From Hoplostethus atlanticus (taxonomy: Eukaryota > Chordata > Actinopteri > Trachichthyiformes > Trachichthyidae), in contig JAXDDX010000057.1 of assembly GCA_034670405.1 (NCBI GenBank), positions 372,001 through 436,000 of the forward strand: DNA of 64,000 bases, in the 5' to 3' direction. The position numbers were made by a program, and so were the translations under genes. The notes beneath the pieces are model-generated. The model did no database searches. It was given only the letters and a program-made list of their open reading frames with translations, and had not been told where the DNA came from. This document shows, one piece after another, positions 50,127 to 63,435 of the stretch (position 1 is its first letter; each line of letters starts with the position of its first letter).

Positions 50127-51854
50127 ATGGGGGAAATCAGGTCGGCTTCTCCTGTGCCTCAGCTAGATCTGAACAACTTTGACGCGCCGGAGGCGGAGGG
50201 GAGGCACTATGTGTTAACGAGCCCCCGCTCGCTGGAGTCCTGTGCAAGACTGGGTGTCAAACCTGTTGAACTTCTGATTAAATCACTAAACGAGTTCATT
50301 GCTGAACGCCACGACGCGCCGTTTCAGGCGGTGACAGTTATGCACGAATCCTACGAAAAGGAGCGAGGGAGGCTTTTGAGAATGTGCCGAGAGGAGAGGG
50401 AAAGGATTATCAAGGACTCCGGGGACAGGAGGTCCGGCAGTAATAAACTTTCAGCCCTAGAAACGGTGTTTGAACTTGCTAGTCGGAGCTCCGACTCTAA
50501 ATCGAGGGACGACTATGCTGTCCCTCAGAGAACGGGGTCCAGCCCTTACGTGGATCAGTGCTTCAAAAGGAAATCTGTGAGCAGGTCCTGCTGTTCTGCT
50601 GGAAACAGAGGACCAGGCAAGAGCACGTGCAGCTTCAGCCTAGGAGACCTCAGGCACTCCCCAGCTACTGAGATGCAGGTGGAGAGGCTCACCCAGGCCA
50701 TCAAGAGGGAGATGAGTGTCACAGTATCAGAGAGAGACTGTAAGATAGCAGCGCTCATGCTGGTCAAGCACCAAGAAGAGCAGGCCCGCCTGAAGCTCTG
50801 TCAGGAGGAGGAGCAGGAGCGGCAGGAGGCGCGCAGGCAGGAGGAGGCCCAGCTGGCTCAGACAGAGAAAAAGAGGAGAAAGAAGCTGAAGAAGAACATG
50901 CAGCGCTGGCATGATGAGCTGGAGGCCCGCAGGAGGCTGAGGGAGCAGCAGGAGAAAGAGCTAGCAGAACTACGGGAGCAGGAGGTGCTACTGCAAGAAG
51001 ATCGCTGGAAGAGGTTGACAGAGGAGCTGGAGGCACAACGCAGAGAAAAGATAGTGGCTGCTCATAAAGAGGCAGAGCTGCGCAAACACTACCAGGAGAG
51101 GTTGCTTAGAGACAAGGAGGAGATGGAGAAAATGGAGAGAGAGAGGGAGAGACAGGTTGCACTGGAGAAGGAGCAGAAGGCCAGGAGGAGCAAAGTGTCA
51201 CAGGAGAGACGAGAGAGGAAGAAGCTGCAGCAGGAAAACGGTAGGGAGCTGCTACGGCACATCCTCCTGAAACAACAGGTAGAGCAGCAGGCGGACGAAG
51301 AGGAGGCGCTGATGAAGAGCGCCCTGGAGCAGAAGCTGCACCACACCTGGGAGAAACAGGCCCAGGCTGCGGAGGCACGGCTGAGGGAGCTGCAGGAGCG
51401 GGCAGCCCGGGAGGAGGAGCAAATCCAGAGAGCACAGCTGAGGGCCAAGCTGCAGAGCCACCAACAGCTCCAAAACAAGCAGCTGCTAGTCCAACTGAGC
51501 CAGCATCGCATGGAGAGAGCTGCCCAGCACACCTCCGCCCAGCACAGGAGCAGAGCTCAGCGAGCCCGTCAGCACAACCAGGACCGGCAGCTCTGCCACC
51601 AGAAGTTAAGAGACAGGGTGCAGAGGGAGGAGGAGGCGCAGAGGGTAGTCAGAGAAAGCTACATCACATTGAAGGAGTGCACGAGGGAGAGGCTGCAGAG
51701 ACAGCAAGAGCAGATACTGGAGGAGGCGCACAGCGTGGCCCGGGCTTCCTTCCTCCTGAGGGAGAGCGTGAGACAGCACACCCAACGTCGCACCTTTGAC
51801 CAGATGGCTCTGGAGGCTCAGCTTGTTGCCTCCATGGGCCGCATTAAACTCTGA
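50127..51854 (+). CDS. ccdc177: ccdc177, coiled-coil domain-containing protein 177
   Basis: A single uninterrupted exon of 575 codons, starting at an ATG in good context (gccATGG). Blocks matching vertebrate CCDC177: LDLNNFDAPEAEGRHYVLTS and PRSLESCARLGVKPVELL near residues 14-50, SFSLGDLRHSPATEMQVERL near 170, RDCKIAALMLVKHQEEQ near 205, and a C-terminal RASFLLRESVRQHTQRRTFD near 540. Residues 215-530 are an almost continuous Glu/Arg/Gln-rich coiled coil. The human protein is longer (about 700 residues), the difference lying in low-complexity parts. Its function is unknown. Several long minus-strand frames over this exon are shadows. No frameshift is present despite 1.7 kb of coding length. 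Confidence 0.95.
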   Translation: MGEIRSASPVPQLDLNNFDAPEAEGRHYVLTSPRSLESCARLGVKPVELLIKSLNEFIAERHDAPFQAVTVMHESYEKERGRLLRMCREERERIIKDSGDRRSGSNKLSALETVFELASRSSDSKSRDDYAVPQRTGSSPYVDQCFKRKSVSRSCCSAGNRGPGKSTCSFSLGDLRHSPATEMQVERLTQAIKREMSVTVSERDCKIAALMLVKHQEEQARLKLCQEEEQERQEARRQEEAQLAQTEKKRRKKLKKNMQRWHDELEARRRLREQQEKELAELREQEVLLQEDRWKRLTEELEAQRREKIVAAHKEAELRKHYQERLLRDKEEMEKMERERERQVALEKEQKARRSKVSQERRERKKLQQENGRELLRHILLKQQVEQQADEEEALMKSALEQKLHHTWEKQAQAAEARLRELQERAAREEEQIQRAQLRAKLQSHQQLQNKQLLVQLSQHRMERAAQHTSAQHRSRAQRARQHNQDRQLCHQKLRDRVQREEEAQRVVRESYITLKECTRERLQRQQEQILEEAHSVARASFLLRESVRQHTQRRTFDQMALEAQLVASMGRIKL

Positions 51855-53462
51855 CACAAATCCAGACTGCCTTCAGGAGGACTGCCCACATCGGCTTATC
51901 TGCTACATACAGAAAGAGTTTGGCGTCACAACAGTTCATAATAGAATGTTTTCTTTCCTGCGATACTGAGTTAGCGTCAGTATCTTGCCATACCAGCATG
52001 TCTCACTAGAGGCTTTGTATTTCAAAGTAGAGCAAAATGAAGCCGGGCAGAGTAATAATACTGAGTAAATGATTAAATGAAAGCAGAATTATTATTATTG
52101 TGGAACAACAATTACCTCGAGTAGAGTGAAGTCTTTGATTCTGGGACAAAATATAATCACTATAAATACAAGTGTTACTTCTGTGGTACCTGACTGAAAT
52201 GTGTCATTTCTCTCACATAATGAGGCTTAAACGAGTGCAGTGTTGAATTTAGCCATCAGTGGTGTGATTGAATTAAGTGCTGCTGATATGCTGCAGACAA
52301 TATGTGAATGTGTAGCAGATATTTTTTATTAGTTAAATTGTTTTGATAAACAAAATGTCTTTTAAATATTAGCAATGTTTTGTAAATTCCAGTTAATTTT
52401 GTAGAGATATATATATATATATAGTTGTAACCTTTAGTTTCTGTACCTGGCATTGTTCTACTCAGCACAGCCATGCCCAGCTCTCCAGAATGTGAGGACA
52501 GTTTTGAAAGTGATGTTGGAAAGGATGCCATTAAAAAAAACAAATTAATATGAGATGGTTTATCTGTCCTTTTTATAAATGTTTTTTTTAGAACAAGTAG
52601 ACATGTTTTATTACATGCAAAACACAGTACATACTGAAGAATGGACTGCAAGAGAAACAGTAATCAGGTACGAATGAGGTCGCGGGCCTCAATTCATTGA
52701 AACGTCTATGATTGGATGTACCCACTTGATAACCTACTCTCACCCACCTCTAACCTGCAAGTGTGGTATCTGCCTATGTGCTTACCCTAAGATACAACAA
52801 AATAGTTAAGACAGATCCTGTGTATTGGTAGATTTGTACTTCATGTGTTGCAGATTTAGTATGGAGGAACTATGCATATGTCCAGTAGGCTTTTTTTCCA
52901 GCTGTAAATACAAAGGAACTAACAAGGAAGGGCTTTGAAAACATGAGATCTGATCTTGGCAGAGACATATTTTATCTGATTATTCTGTTGTTCCTCTGTA
53001 AATCTATCCAGTATTTTAAGATGGGATTTGGCAACTGAAAATGCCCCCAATTTTTCAGTACCTTTTATTAGACATGAAAAAGGTAATGGAGCAAGCTTAT
53101 TGAATGAGTTTGGCAACAAATTAAGCCCTTTTGGTCTTAGAGTCGTAACTCAATCCACTGATGACAACAATAGTCAGCTATCAGATTCTTCATAACCCAT
53201 TTAGAAAGGGTTTTTTTAACATCACAATAGTTTGACTCTAAGGGAAATTCCACTGAAATCTGATCACACCAAATAAAAAAAGCGGACCCACAAGTAAAAG
53301 TCTTACCAGGTACATGTTCCCTGGCATGGAATAGTGTACACACAAACTTTGTACTTCGCCCACTTGTTTTGTCATAGTTTACATTGTACAGTGTATGCTG
53401 GGTACTGTGTTCATAGTTTGCTTATTAGGCTTATTATCATCGTGCCCTACCCTAGCGTATCC
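51855..53462. other. 3' flanks of convergent ccdc177 and slc39a9
   Basis: Contains the 3' UTRs of both genes. A minus-strand AATAAA (53064-53069) is a plausible slc39a9 poly(A) signal about 400 bp past its stop. No clear signal was found for ccdc177. A short (AT)n run lies near 52408. No other gene was seen. Confidence 0.5.
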
Positions 53463-55480
53463 TTAGTCGTCATGCAACCCTAGAGCCAATAGCACAGGGA
53501 GCCCTAGCCCCAGGAGAAGAGTAAGGCTCTCCAGGACCCCAAGGTGTCCATGCGGGTTGGCCCCAGCTCCAGTGAGGTGGTGGAGGTGAGCGGCCTGCTG
53601 CTGGCCCTTGCTCTTGATCTCAGGGAGAATGTGCACTGTGGCCACGTAGAGAAAAGTCCCAGCTGAGAAGAGCATTCCCACACCGGTAGCGAGGATTCGG
53701 TTCTGGGATGAGCCGCCAGACTGCAGAGAAACACAAAGACACACATCAAATAACAGGGCGCCATCTGAAACTAAAGCCTCACACTGATGTAATGGGTCCT
53801 TTTGTTTCTGCTATCACAAGGCGATTGATCTGTGCTTCTCACCGCATGAAATATGAAGTAAGTGCAGATGGCAAATACAGGCGCCGCAGCTGAGAAGGCC
53901 AGTAAATGTCCGTATATGTGCTTCGTCTGTACGCCCGCGTGCATCAAAAAGGAGACCAAACCAAAAGCTGCAGGAGCCTAGGAGATAAGAAAGTGGGATA
54001 GGATTTGTTTCTAAGTGCTATTACATCTGGTTTGTGATTGGTGCCACTGTGGTGTTCTCAGAGGACGCTCACCTTGTGCAGAATCACAGCAAAAAACACT
54101 ATGACTTGCACTGACACTTCAGCAGTAGTCATAGCTGCACCCAGAGCAAATCCATCCGCTACATGCAGAACAAATATCTCGTTACTGGTCACAGTAATCT
54201 ATCTCATGCTGTACACCGAATATAATGGAGTCTTTTGAAGCATGGAAAACCAAAGAGTGAAGCAATCACATGCTGAGTCACATGAGGATGTTCACAACTC
54301 CTGTGCTATGTTGGGAATTTTCCAAGTGATTAAGTGCTACTACTAACAAATGAAATTTCCTGGAATTGTGCCAATCTAACATCTTGTGTACCTTGGGCAA
54401 ACTATAAAATATAAATGCAAACATTTCTTTCATATGCCCATCATAGTCTGTGGGAATGCAAGTGTGGTGCTGTGTAATACCTGCAGCATGAATGACTAGC
54501 CCCAAAGTGGCTGTGAAGCCGGTGCTGTTAAGAAAACCAGTCTGTCGGTCTGGAATGAGACATTGCAGACATTGTGGTGATCTGATAATAAGACTGATAC
54601 ATGAGTAGACGCTCTGCGAATGAGATGTTGAGAGGTTTGATAAATAACTTGCCACGCATGGAACAGAAACTACCAATCTGATCCACCACAAACATGAAGA
54701 TGAACCCGACAGTTAAGGCCAACCCAATGAAGAAACGAGGTGGAATGCCTCTCTCCAGGGTCTCCTTTGCCTCACTGGCATTCGGAGCGATGGGGCAGGA
54801 CGAGTCTGCAGAGAGGAGATGGAGCAAAGAAGGAACTTGTAAACACAGCGACATCAAAGGCATGTGCATTTAGGAGCATGAATTAGATCACCAAGAGGCC
54901 TTCAAAGCCCTTTTCATCTTCAGGACAAGGGCAACTCTGGTGGGTTTAAACTGGTGGCTGCTCCAACTCAACACCCATGGCAGCAGTTTAGACATACAGA
55001 TGAACAGAGATTGTAAACGGTTATAATTCTTCCATTCACATGTTTCCTCACTTCTCCAGGACTCCTCCATTAACTCCACTCCCTCGGGGATGATGATAGC
55101 CAGCGCTGTCCCACACAGGAGTCCCGCTCCCAGGATGGTGACAAACTGGAGTTTTTTCTAAAGAGTCAAAATACAGTCTTTTACAGCTCGGCTAACAACT
55201 CATTTCTTTGATGGATGAATCCTCCAGACACAACAGCAGCTTGAGTGAGGTAACACATTTCCACGCCAAATAAATAGAAAATGTTTCTCCTCACGAAACG
55301 GAATGTTTTTCTAGTATTAGTTTGTTTTTTTATGAGATGTCGTTACTAGTGTATGAGGAAGCAGGAAACAAACCGTTCACGTACCTCAGAAAGTCTGACC
55401 AAGAGCGGAATGCATCCCAGGAAGAAACATCCTACAAACATCGCAACTGACAGGCAAGTAATAGCTATTGCCCCGTCCAT
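53463..55480 (-). CDS. slc39a9: slc39a9-like zinc transporter (ZIP9 subfamily), divergent loop
   Basis: ZIP9 moves zinc into the cytosol from the Golgi or cell surface and has also been reported as a membrane androgen receptor. The seven exons are 55480-55385, 55157-55052, 54805-54674, 54549-54481, 54158-54073, 53977-53843 and 53720-53463, all with GT/AG and matching phase, giving 293 residues (human 307). Family blocks: [38 protein letters not shown] (metal-site His and Asp of TM4 kept), [18 protein letters not shown] (metal-site His of TM5 kept) and [20 protein letters not shown]. The His-rich cytoplasmic loop of typical ZIP9 (HEHEHSHDH) is absent and replaced by [21 protein letters not shown] late HLHHL...HGH cluster remains near the C-terminus. 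It may be a diverged paralogue rather than the main slc39a9. Confidence 0.9.
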
Positions 55481-58400
55481 GGCGAATTGGTTCTTCTGTT
55501 TACAAGTTTGAATTGAGACCGGCGCACTTCGCGTTAGACCCCCGCGAGAAACACGCAGCCCGTCCACATGATACCGTTACAGTTCATTTGCCGGATTACA
55601 AGGCAGGCGATAGATCATGTTGCCTTTCATTTTTTTCCACGTCGCACCTGTCTCTCTCCCCTTTTGTACGCCAGACACCCCAAGCAGCACCCAGTGTTGG
55701 ACAGTGAGAACTGCAGGGACCCAACAGCGCCCCGCCCCCGCCCCGCCCCAACATCTTGTCCTCTGCTTCAGTGATTTCCAAACTGGGGTCCGGGGTCCCA
55801 CAGGAAGCCTGGAGGTGTCAAAGGGTCCCCCCAGAAAAATGTAGAACTGTTTGATTTCACTTTTGGGTTTATTGATTTGGAGGTTAGGACAGTGCAGAGA
55901 ATGATTTAGAGAAGTCTGTTCTGACCAGAGGTTTCACATATACACAGTTGTCCAGTTCTATAGCAAGACATTTGCAGCTAAGGTGTATGTATCGAAGAGA
56001 AGGATATGGACTCACACTGTCAGCAGACTTGATTAAATACAGATTTATTGTTCAAAGACCTGGGGGAAAGGTACAGACAAATCTATTGTACAGACAGCCC
56101 TTTGGGAGGAATGAGAAGATGAGACACTGTCAAATGATAGAGTTGGTATCTGCCATTGTTAATCCTACTATCTAGCAAAGGCAGAGAACTACAACGGCAA
56201 AGCAAACAAAACACATTAAAATTGTGTACTCTTTTGGGAAGCGAAGACATACTACCCCTGCTGAATTTATTGTACAAGTAAGTTGAGAACTTTCGTTAGA
56301 CAGCACGTCACTAACTAAAAAAAAGACCTATTTGTTCCCAGTCACACTGACTATACAGATCTTATGAAGACAATCTAAGTGAAAAAAAAATGGTTTATCA
56401 CAAGGATGAAATAATATAATATCAGACTTGTAACAAATGGAAATAAAGTGTATCCGAAATCATTATCCCCATTAGACTGACAAATGTAGATTTATGATGA
56501 AACACCATGACTTATGACTAGACACACAATTTTCAATTCCCAGTGAACGATTTCATCTTTCTTTTCAAGTCGGGGCCATGAACCTACATTCTGTGTTTTA
56601 GGTAGCAAAAAAACAGCAATTGTTAGAAATCATAAATTTATGTTAAGTATCCCCCTCAGAGCAGGACCACACGTCATTTTGACGAACATTCAAAGATTTC
56701 AAGACATCTCGGAGGTATAAAAATGAAGAGGTATAAAAATAAAATCACCTTGTCATGACTAGAAGAGCACCAGAGTCAATGGTGTCAATTATTTTGATAG
56801 TACCATAATAAAGTCTTCAACAAAGATTATCTACCCATGGACAAATTATGGCAACAGTTCAGGATCACCATGTCTTCATCATACCTACAGGGATACGCCC
56901 TTCTGTCAATCATATGAGTGAAAGTAAAATTAGTGCACATTTCCCACATTGGTTCTGAGCAGCTAGATAACTCTTTCACATTATGGTCAAATCGCAAATG
57001 GTCCATAGTGACAGACACTAGTGATATACCTGGTCTGCCTTCCCAACAATACCATCTATGGGGTTTAATGGGGCATATTCATATTTGCATTTTGACCAAA
57101 AATGATTAAAAAAAAAAAAAAGAAACAAAAAAAAACAGAAACAAACCTTAGGAAGCTTGATAAATCCTGAGTCAGTTCACAATTGCGCAGGCACTACATT
57201 GCACTAAGAGATTTGTTATTTGGTGTATGCATGTATATGTATTTGTCTGGGCTATTGCATGAGTCTTCTAGAAAAGCTGCTCGGTAACACTACCCGAATT
57301 AGTGATAAGAACTTTCTTAGAGACCACGTTTCAATATGTGTGGGGTCTATACTTAAACAGCGTATGTACTGTGTACAGTATCTAAGTGAAAATATTACAC
57401 AATGCTCCGGCGCGGGCCTTACAAAGCTGGTCAGTGGCTCTCCAAATGGAAGGTAGACTTGGGAAAAACACTTTATTACTCAATAAATGTACAGGACTAA
57501 ATCACATTCATAGTATATAAAGTAAAGCTATGGTTCAACAATGAGTAAGATGAAAAATGCATCAGCACCTAATCCACTGGTCTAACTGCAAGACTCACGT
57601 TTGTGCAGCCTGGCCTACGATTTGATATGTTGTCACCAAAACTGTGCAATTGTTTGAGTAATGGCAACTGGAAAATTGTAACAATGCTCAACGATCATTG
57701 GATGCTACAATACGCTACCTACAAGAGGTGAGGTGCCCTCTATATAAGAGTCATGTTAACATTGGAGAGAACTAGACAAAAACGGCGCAGTGACAGGATG
57801 TAGAATACCTCATTTTTAAAACTATCTGTAGCCACCTAAATTGAAAGCTAATTTCAAAGTTGTTAGTGCTCTCTACCTGTCCCCGAATAACTTTCTGTTC
57901 ATCCACAACGGAGACACGTCACCCAACAAGCCATGAAAACCTTAGACAGAGATGTAAACATCTGGACAGCGTTATATAGGAGAACAATGACTGGAGAGAT
58001 ACTGAGAAACTGTCTCAATGAGTATCAGCTGAAACCAGGCCCAGCGGGCCCAGGAGACATTTATCTGCATCTACTGCGCCACCTAGAGGACTGGGAGGCT
58101 TTGGGTTCCCTGTCCATGACCTCCTTTGGGGACAGTGCAGGGATTTCTCCCCTTGGGGGCCCTGCCAGGAGGAGCAGTCCAACAGCAGTCCCAACAAAAG
58201 CTTAGATGGAACTGAACACAAAAAAAGATCATTATCAAGGTACAGAGTGCCAAGATGCGAACTATCTTCATCCACAGTTTAGGGATGCATCAAGCTTTCT
58301 CAGTAGAGGTTAAAATTCCATGCCTAAAAATAAATACAGTTTCAAATAAGGCTATTTTACAAATCCAGAGTTTTGTAGCTGTACAGTGTCAAAGTACCCA

Positions 58401-59125
58401 AAGCATGAGTGTTAGTAGCAGTGTTTTTTTTTTTTGTAAGCCTTACACAGGGTTAGAAGAACCGTTCAGAGACCATCAAAGCTGCAGAGATCACACTAAC
58501 TGTTTGTATGGACAACTGCTCTCCTACTCTCCTCTTTCTCATAAGCTGCTTACTCAGCTGCAGCATCTAGTGCAGACAATTAGGGATACTGGCAATGGAT
58601 TAAGGGGAAACCCCCCCACCTTCTAAACTTGAAGGCATGCCATACTACCATACTAAAACTCGAGCTTATAGGAGGGGAGAAACACTTGCCACAGCACCCC
58701 ACCAGCGTAGGGCACAGACAGGTCATCTCTTTCAAGTGCAACGTCAAGGAAATATAGACAGAAAAATCAGTCTCCTTACATTACAAGGCAAAAAAGAAAA
58801 TAACTTCTTCATTTGTGCATCAGTGTCTTCCTGCGCGGGTCCCTGTGCAGTGTTTTGGGGTGTGCCTAGGCTATATCAGGAGCAGAAGGATGTTGCTGTC
58901 CTTGTCGCCAGAGTAGATTCCCTCTGAAGTTACATAGAAGCTGTTGATGTAGTGAGTCCCAGTCAAGGAAATGCAAGAGTCCTTTATCAACTCTCATTAT
59001 AGTCCTATGTTAGTGTTGAGTTCCTCGATAGAGGTTAGAGATGCTTTATAGAACTGCTGGTTCAGTTCCTAGTTTAATTCACATATTCAGTGCACTCCTT
59101 AATTATTTTTCTGTTCCTGGCAGCA
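55481..59125. other. slc39a9 promoter side and tmem63b 3' UTR/downstream DNA
   Basis: The slc39a9 promoter should lie just above 55480. Minus-strand AATAAA sites at 56043-56048 and 57473-57478 could end a long tmem63b 3' UTR. The stretch 55770-55830 (gtgatttccaaactggggtc) resembles one end of a hAT-type repeat, but no partner end was found. An A-rich run lies at 57107-57137. No coding sequence is supported. Confidence 0.4.
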
Positions 59126-62100
59126 TCAGTGCCGCACTTCATTATCAATGAGGCTGTCCTCACCGGACTGGAAGTCCTCATTCAGGCCATTTCCAACATT
59201 GATTATTTCCTCGTCCTGCGAGGAACCGTGGCCATCTTCCTCGCCACTGCCTGAACCAACATCTGAATTTGGGTCTTGTAGTACCTGAGCAATGTACTGT
59301 ATCTGCTGAAAGAGATGAAGGAAGAAACGGAAAACAAATAGCATGTAAAAGTTTGATATACATATATATTCATTATATATTGCTACCAAATGTGCCAGTG
59401 CAAGTATAAATACAAATGTTTTATAATGAGGTCATGAATTAAACACTTTCAGATACTTACTGCTGACTTGTTGGTGGGGGAGGTGCGCACTGGACGCCCA
59501 TTCTCCAACCCATCCACATCCTGGGTGTCAATCTGGGACAGAGAACACAGTTGCCATGAGCAGCTGAATGTACAATTGGTCAGAAATAGACATTGTGAAT
59601 TTAGAAAACATTAATTTTCCCCAAAAAAATAAGGCTGACTAGTGAGTTACCTTGTAGTTGTGAGCGCTGAGATATTTAAAATGTCCAAAGCAGACGTGAG
59701 AGAGGCAGATGATGATTGTGATGATCAAAACTACAAATGTGAATATGGATGTTGCAGCTGAGAAACCTGGGGGAGAAAATAGTGGGGCAATTAGTGAACA
59801 GATACTTTGTACTTTATCATACGTAACAGAGAGGGGTACATGTTAGGACACATATTGGCTGTAGGTGGAGCCCTCTTCTTACCAGTGCGAAGAGTGGAGA
59901 AGAAAAGCAGCCAAAAGAGACAGAGAATTGGAGCAGCCACCACTTGGTTGACAGCCCCAGAATGGATCTTCTTGTCTAGTTTGGAAGGCAGGTAGGCGTA
60001 GTACATGTTGTATCTGTCCGCTAGGTGCTTCAGTAGCATGTACATCAGTCCTGGACAGGGGAAGGGGACAAGACACTCAGCCCATCTAATCCTATTAGGC
60101 TTGTTGATAAGCGAGAACAGAACCACTATGTGCTCCCTGCCCTCTGTGTGCTATTCCTTTAGCCATTTAAACAGCACACCATTACCATGTAAAGCCGTAG
60201 GGGCCAGCAGATCTAAATTTCATATGGTAGTAAATAGCGGAGCTTACCAAAAGGGACGATGATTGGGCAGGTGATGCTGTAGGTCATGACCACAGTGAAG
60301 ACACACATCATCCAGGCATAGGCCGCCCCGAACTGGAACTCATAGGCTTGGTGCTGTAGAGACACAATTTAATGAGATAGTAAATAAAATCCTAATTGAA
60401 ACAGCCTCATTTTGGTTGTTCTGTTGTGATGCCATTCATCGTGGTCTATGTGTTAAATGTACACAAAGTACTGATCTAAAATGACTAGTGAAGTATGAAC
60501 TTCACTATGACTTAAAAGACAGTGATGGCACAGGTACTACTTTTTCAGTCGATGAAACCAAACAGTCTTATTCTAATACACTTAATGTGGATCCAGGACT
60601 GATTTTAAGTTCAGCAGGGGAGGGGGACATACTAACCCTCTTGACGTTCCTACGTTCAGCAGCAGAGCGGGCTAGACAAAGTCGGATCATGTACATGAGC
60701 AGACCAGGGATCCGCAGCAGGTCCATGGCGTTACCAATGAATGCAGAAGCAATGACATAGTTCACGAAGAAGGCCCCGTTGTCAGGAAGGAACACACACC
60801 TGCAGAGCAGAGGAAAACAACATCATGACTGAAGACTGAAGTCCGGACCTGTATACATGAAGTTTCAAAAGGTTTTGTACACATGATTTGAAGACCTATA
60901 AGCATTAAGTTACACTTAAATTGAAATACTTCTCATGAGTATTACAACCTTATGCATATAGTTCTTGGTTTATTCATTTATTTGAAACTGCTTGGAGTAC
61001 CAGAACGGTGGGATTGTTACATCGGACATTTCAATGAGAGCCAGAAAATGTCAACATTGTCAGCTAACTGATTCAACATTGTCCAAATAACTGACATTTA
61101 TGACCCTTTGGACATTTTACTGATACACGTAACATACCTTAATTTCTCTGGAGCTTAACATAAATGAACAGCTAGAAATAAGAAAATCACCACCACCAAA
61201 AAGAGAAAAGAAACAACATATAGGGCTAATTAGTCTTTCTAATATAAAGCATCCAAAGAACCACTGGAAGTGAAAGTATTTCTATTAATTAGATTGTGAC
61301 ATTGTGCATGTGTGTGTAAAATAATTATCGTCAGCAAAGTCTACAAACAATTTAAATCATGGCGTTTGACAGCTCAAAACAGGTTTGACTGCATGAACAC
61401 TTCCGCTGTTTTGAGCCGCCAAATTGGTCCAATGAATATTCTCACACCATGTGAAAGCAGCATAAGCTACAGCCACAGGGTGGAGTGCGACATGGAGGAG
61501 GAAAAAAGGAAGAAGCAAAAGAAAAAGTAATAAATCCTAATAGAGAAATCCAATATTCCCAACTTTGACTGTCAGTTTCCCCGACAACACGTTACTGTTG
61601 TAGGTGTGCCTGAGGATAATTGATAACTAGAAGATTAAGGTCCAGAACATGGCCACCACAAAAACTCAAAGATGGTGATACTCAAGAGAGGTATTTAAAA
61701 GCCAAAGTATAACTTCATGTTAAACACTCAACACACAATTTCTAGATTTCTATGAAAAATAATTGCAAACTCAGGACATAGGACTCTGCTTTGAGTGGTG
61801 CAGACTTACTCAAATCTCAGTGAAACACCTTCCAGGAAACTTTTGTCAAAAAGCCAGCGGAAGAAAACATCCAAACTGCAAAGAAAGAAAACCATTATTT
61901 GAATTGAAGTAAGGGAAGACTTAACATGCAGACTGACAACATACACAAAACAACTGATACTCTTACATGTCATCGTATTACAGAGCTGTACACAAAGACA
62001 TGCTGTACCTGCTGAGTCCCAGGGAGGGCAGCAACAGAACCATGAAGATTAAGAAAGTGTAGCATTTATGCATTGTAGTCCTGTTCTCTCCTGACCTGTA

Positions 62101-63435
62101 GGACCAAAAGAAATGTTTTAAAATGTGGAACAAAAGACACACAGATGGAAAAACAGCATACCGAATGCTGGTGGGGGACATACCGGGTCCAATGGGCCTC
62201 GAAGAAGGCAGAGTAGTACACAATGGTGGGGAGCAGGGCAGAGAAGGCCCACAGCAGGAGGGTGGGAAAGAACTGGGTGATGATTGGATTCTGGAGGACA
62301 GAGCACAGAGAGGTTTAAGAGATGGACATGCTGTGTCCACAGATAGTCGAGAAGTGAAGTCCCCTAACTCAGGAGCTAAACCCCTAATGGCCTAGGATCA
62401 AATCCAGCCAGAGCTTACTCCACTCCGTCTCCCCTCGTCTGCCTGCCTTGCTAGTCTTCCACCATCCCAACCAATAAAAACGCTAAAAGTGCTCTGACTG
62501 CCCACGGTCCTTGATGACGGATATATTAAAAAAGGTAAAAGGAAAGCACTCACATTTAGGTACTCCACAGGTTTGGTAACATTGAACTTGTCCATGGTGG
62601 AGATGATGATGGCTGGGGTGGTGAGGAAGAAGAGGAGGAGGAAGAGGACACAGTTGATGATGAAGCAGCGGAGCCACCAGGAGACTCCTCCCACGGACAG
62701 ATGCTCCCTGTGGGAACAAGGTCGTGCAGCGGTTAGATTGACACTGAGCGATGACCCGTGGTTATGGACACAGCTTGCCAGTAAACTGATACTGAAGAGC
62801 ACACATTGGTTCAGCATCTGGAGAACGTCCCTTCAAAGAGGGATGAAATCGAATTATTCTTCAGCCTGATGATGAAGACCATTAAAAATCAACCAGTCCA
62901 TGTTTGTAGAGTTCCATCAGTCGCATTACAAAATGTAAAAAATCCTTGATCTATCTAAACTCTCAGATTGGAGTGGTTATTATCTATAACTACTGTAACC
63001 TTTCAGTCAGCAGTTTGTGGTCAGAATGTGTGTGTCAATGTATCCTTACCAGTAGACGTTTTGTGGATCGGGGGCGTAGCTCACAGTCCAGCTGTGAGTG
63101 TGGAGGCTAGCGCTGAATGAAGAGGACTTAGGCTCCCGACGACACTGACAGCCCTGACACTTGCAAGCGTTATAGTCCTTGAGGATTCTGAGAGGGGACA
63201 TCCAGAAGTTACAGTGGGTCAAGGAGCCAGAGAATATGTCAGGTCAAAAACAACCTCACACATATACATCCCAAGACTTTACCTGACACAAATACACTTA
63301 CATAGCAGTCATGGCCTCGTTCTGGAAGGTGGCAAAGGCCATTCCTAAGGGTTTTCTGTTGACCTTCTCTCTCTCCTTCCTATATTCCTCCTTCAGTTTA
63401 GCCTCCAGATTGGTATAGTAGCTCACTGCCTCTTC
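59126..63435 (-). CDS. tmem63b: tmem63b, CSC1/OSCA-like mechanosensitive cation channel (C-terminal 496 residues)
   Basis: TMEM63 proteins are osmo- and mechanosensitive cation channels of the OSCA/TMEM63 family in plasma and lysosomal membranes. Twelve exons are present: 63435-63302, 63187-63050, 62707-62554, 62290-62184, 62095-62009, 61875-61810, 60799-60637, 60353-60248, 60050-59883, 59766-59651, 59532-59461 and 59305-59126. All have consistent splice sites and phases. The frame is open upstream in phase 0 at 63435, so the 5' exons (about 40% of the roughly 800-residue protein) lie past the window. Blocks nearly identical to TMEM63[92 protein letters not shown] and an acidic tail ending [16 protein letters not shown]. 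The hydrophobic segments fit the pore-forming TM region. It appears intact. Confidence 0.95.

Noticed and set aside
51089-51532. Minus-strand open frames over ccdc177
   Set aside because: Shadows of a Glu/Arg/Gln-rich coiled coil; their Ser/Cys/Leu-rich translations follow from the antisense codons.
55770-55830. hAT-type repeat end (gtgatttccaaactggggtc)
   Set aside because: No partner end or target duplication found, so it is only mentioned under the intergenic entry.
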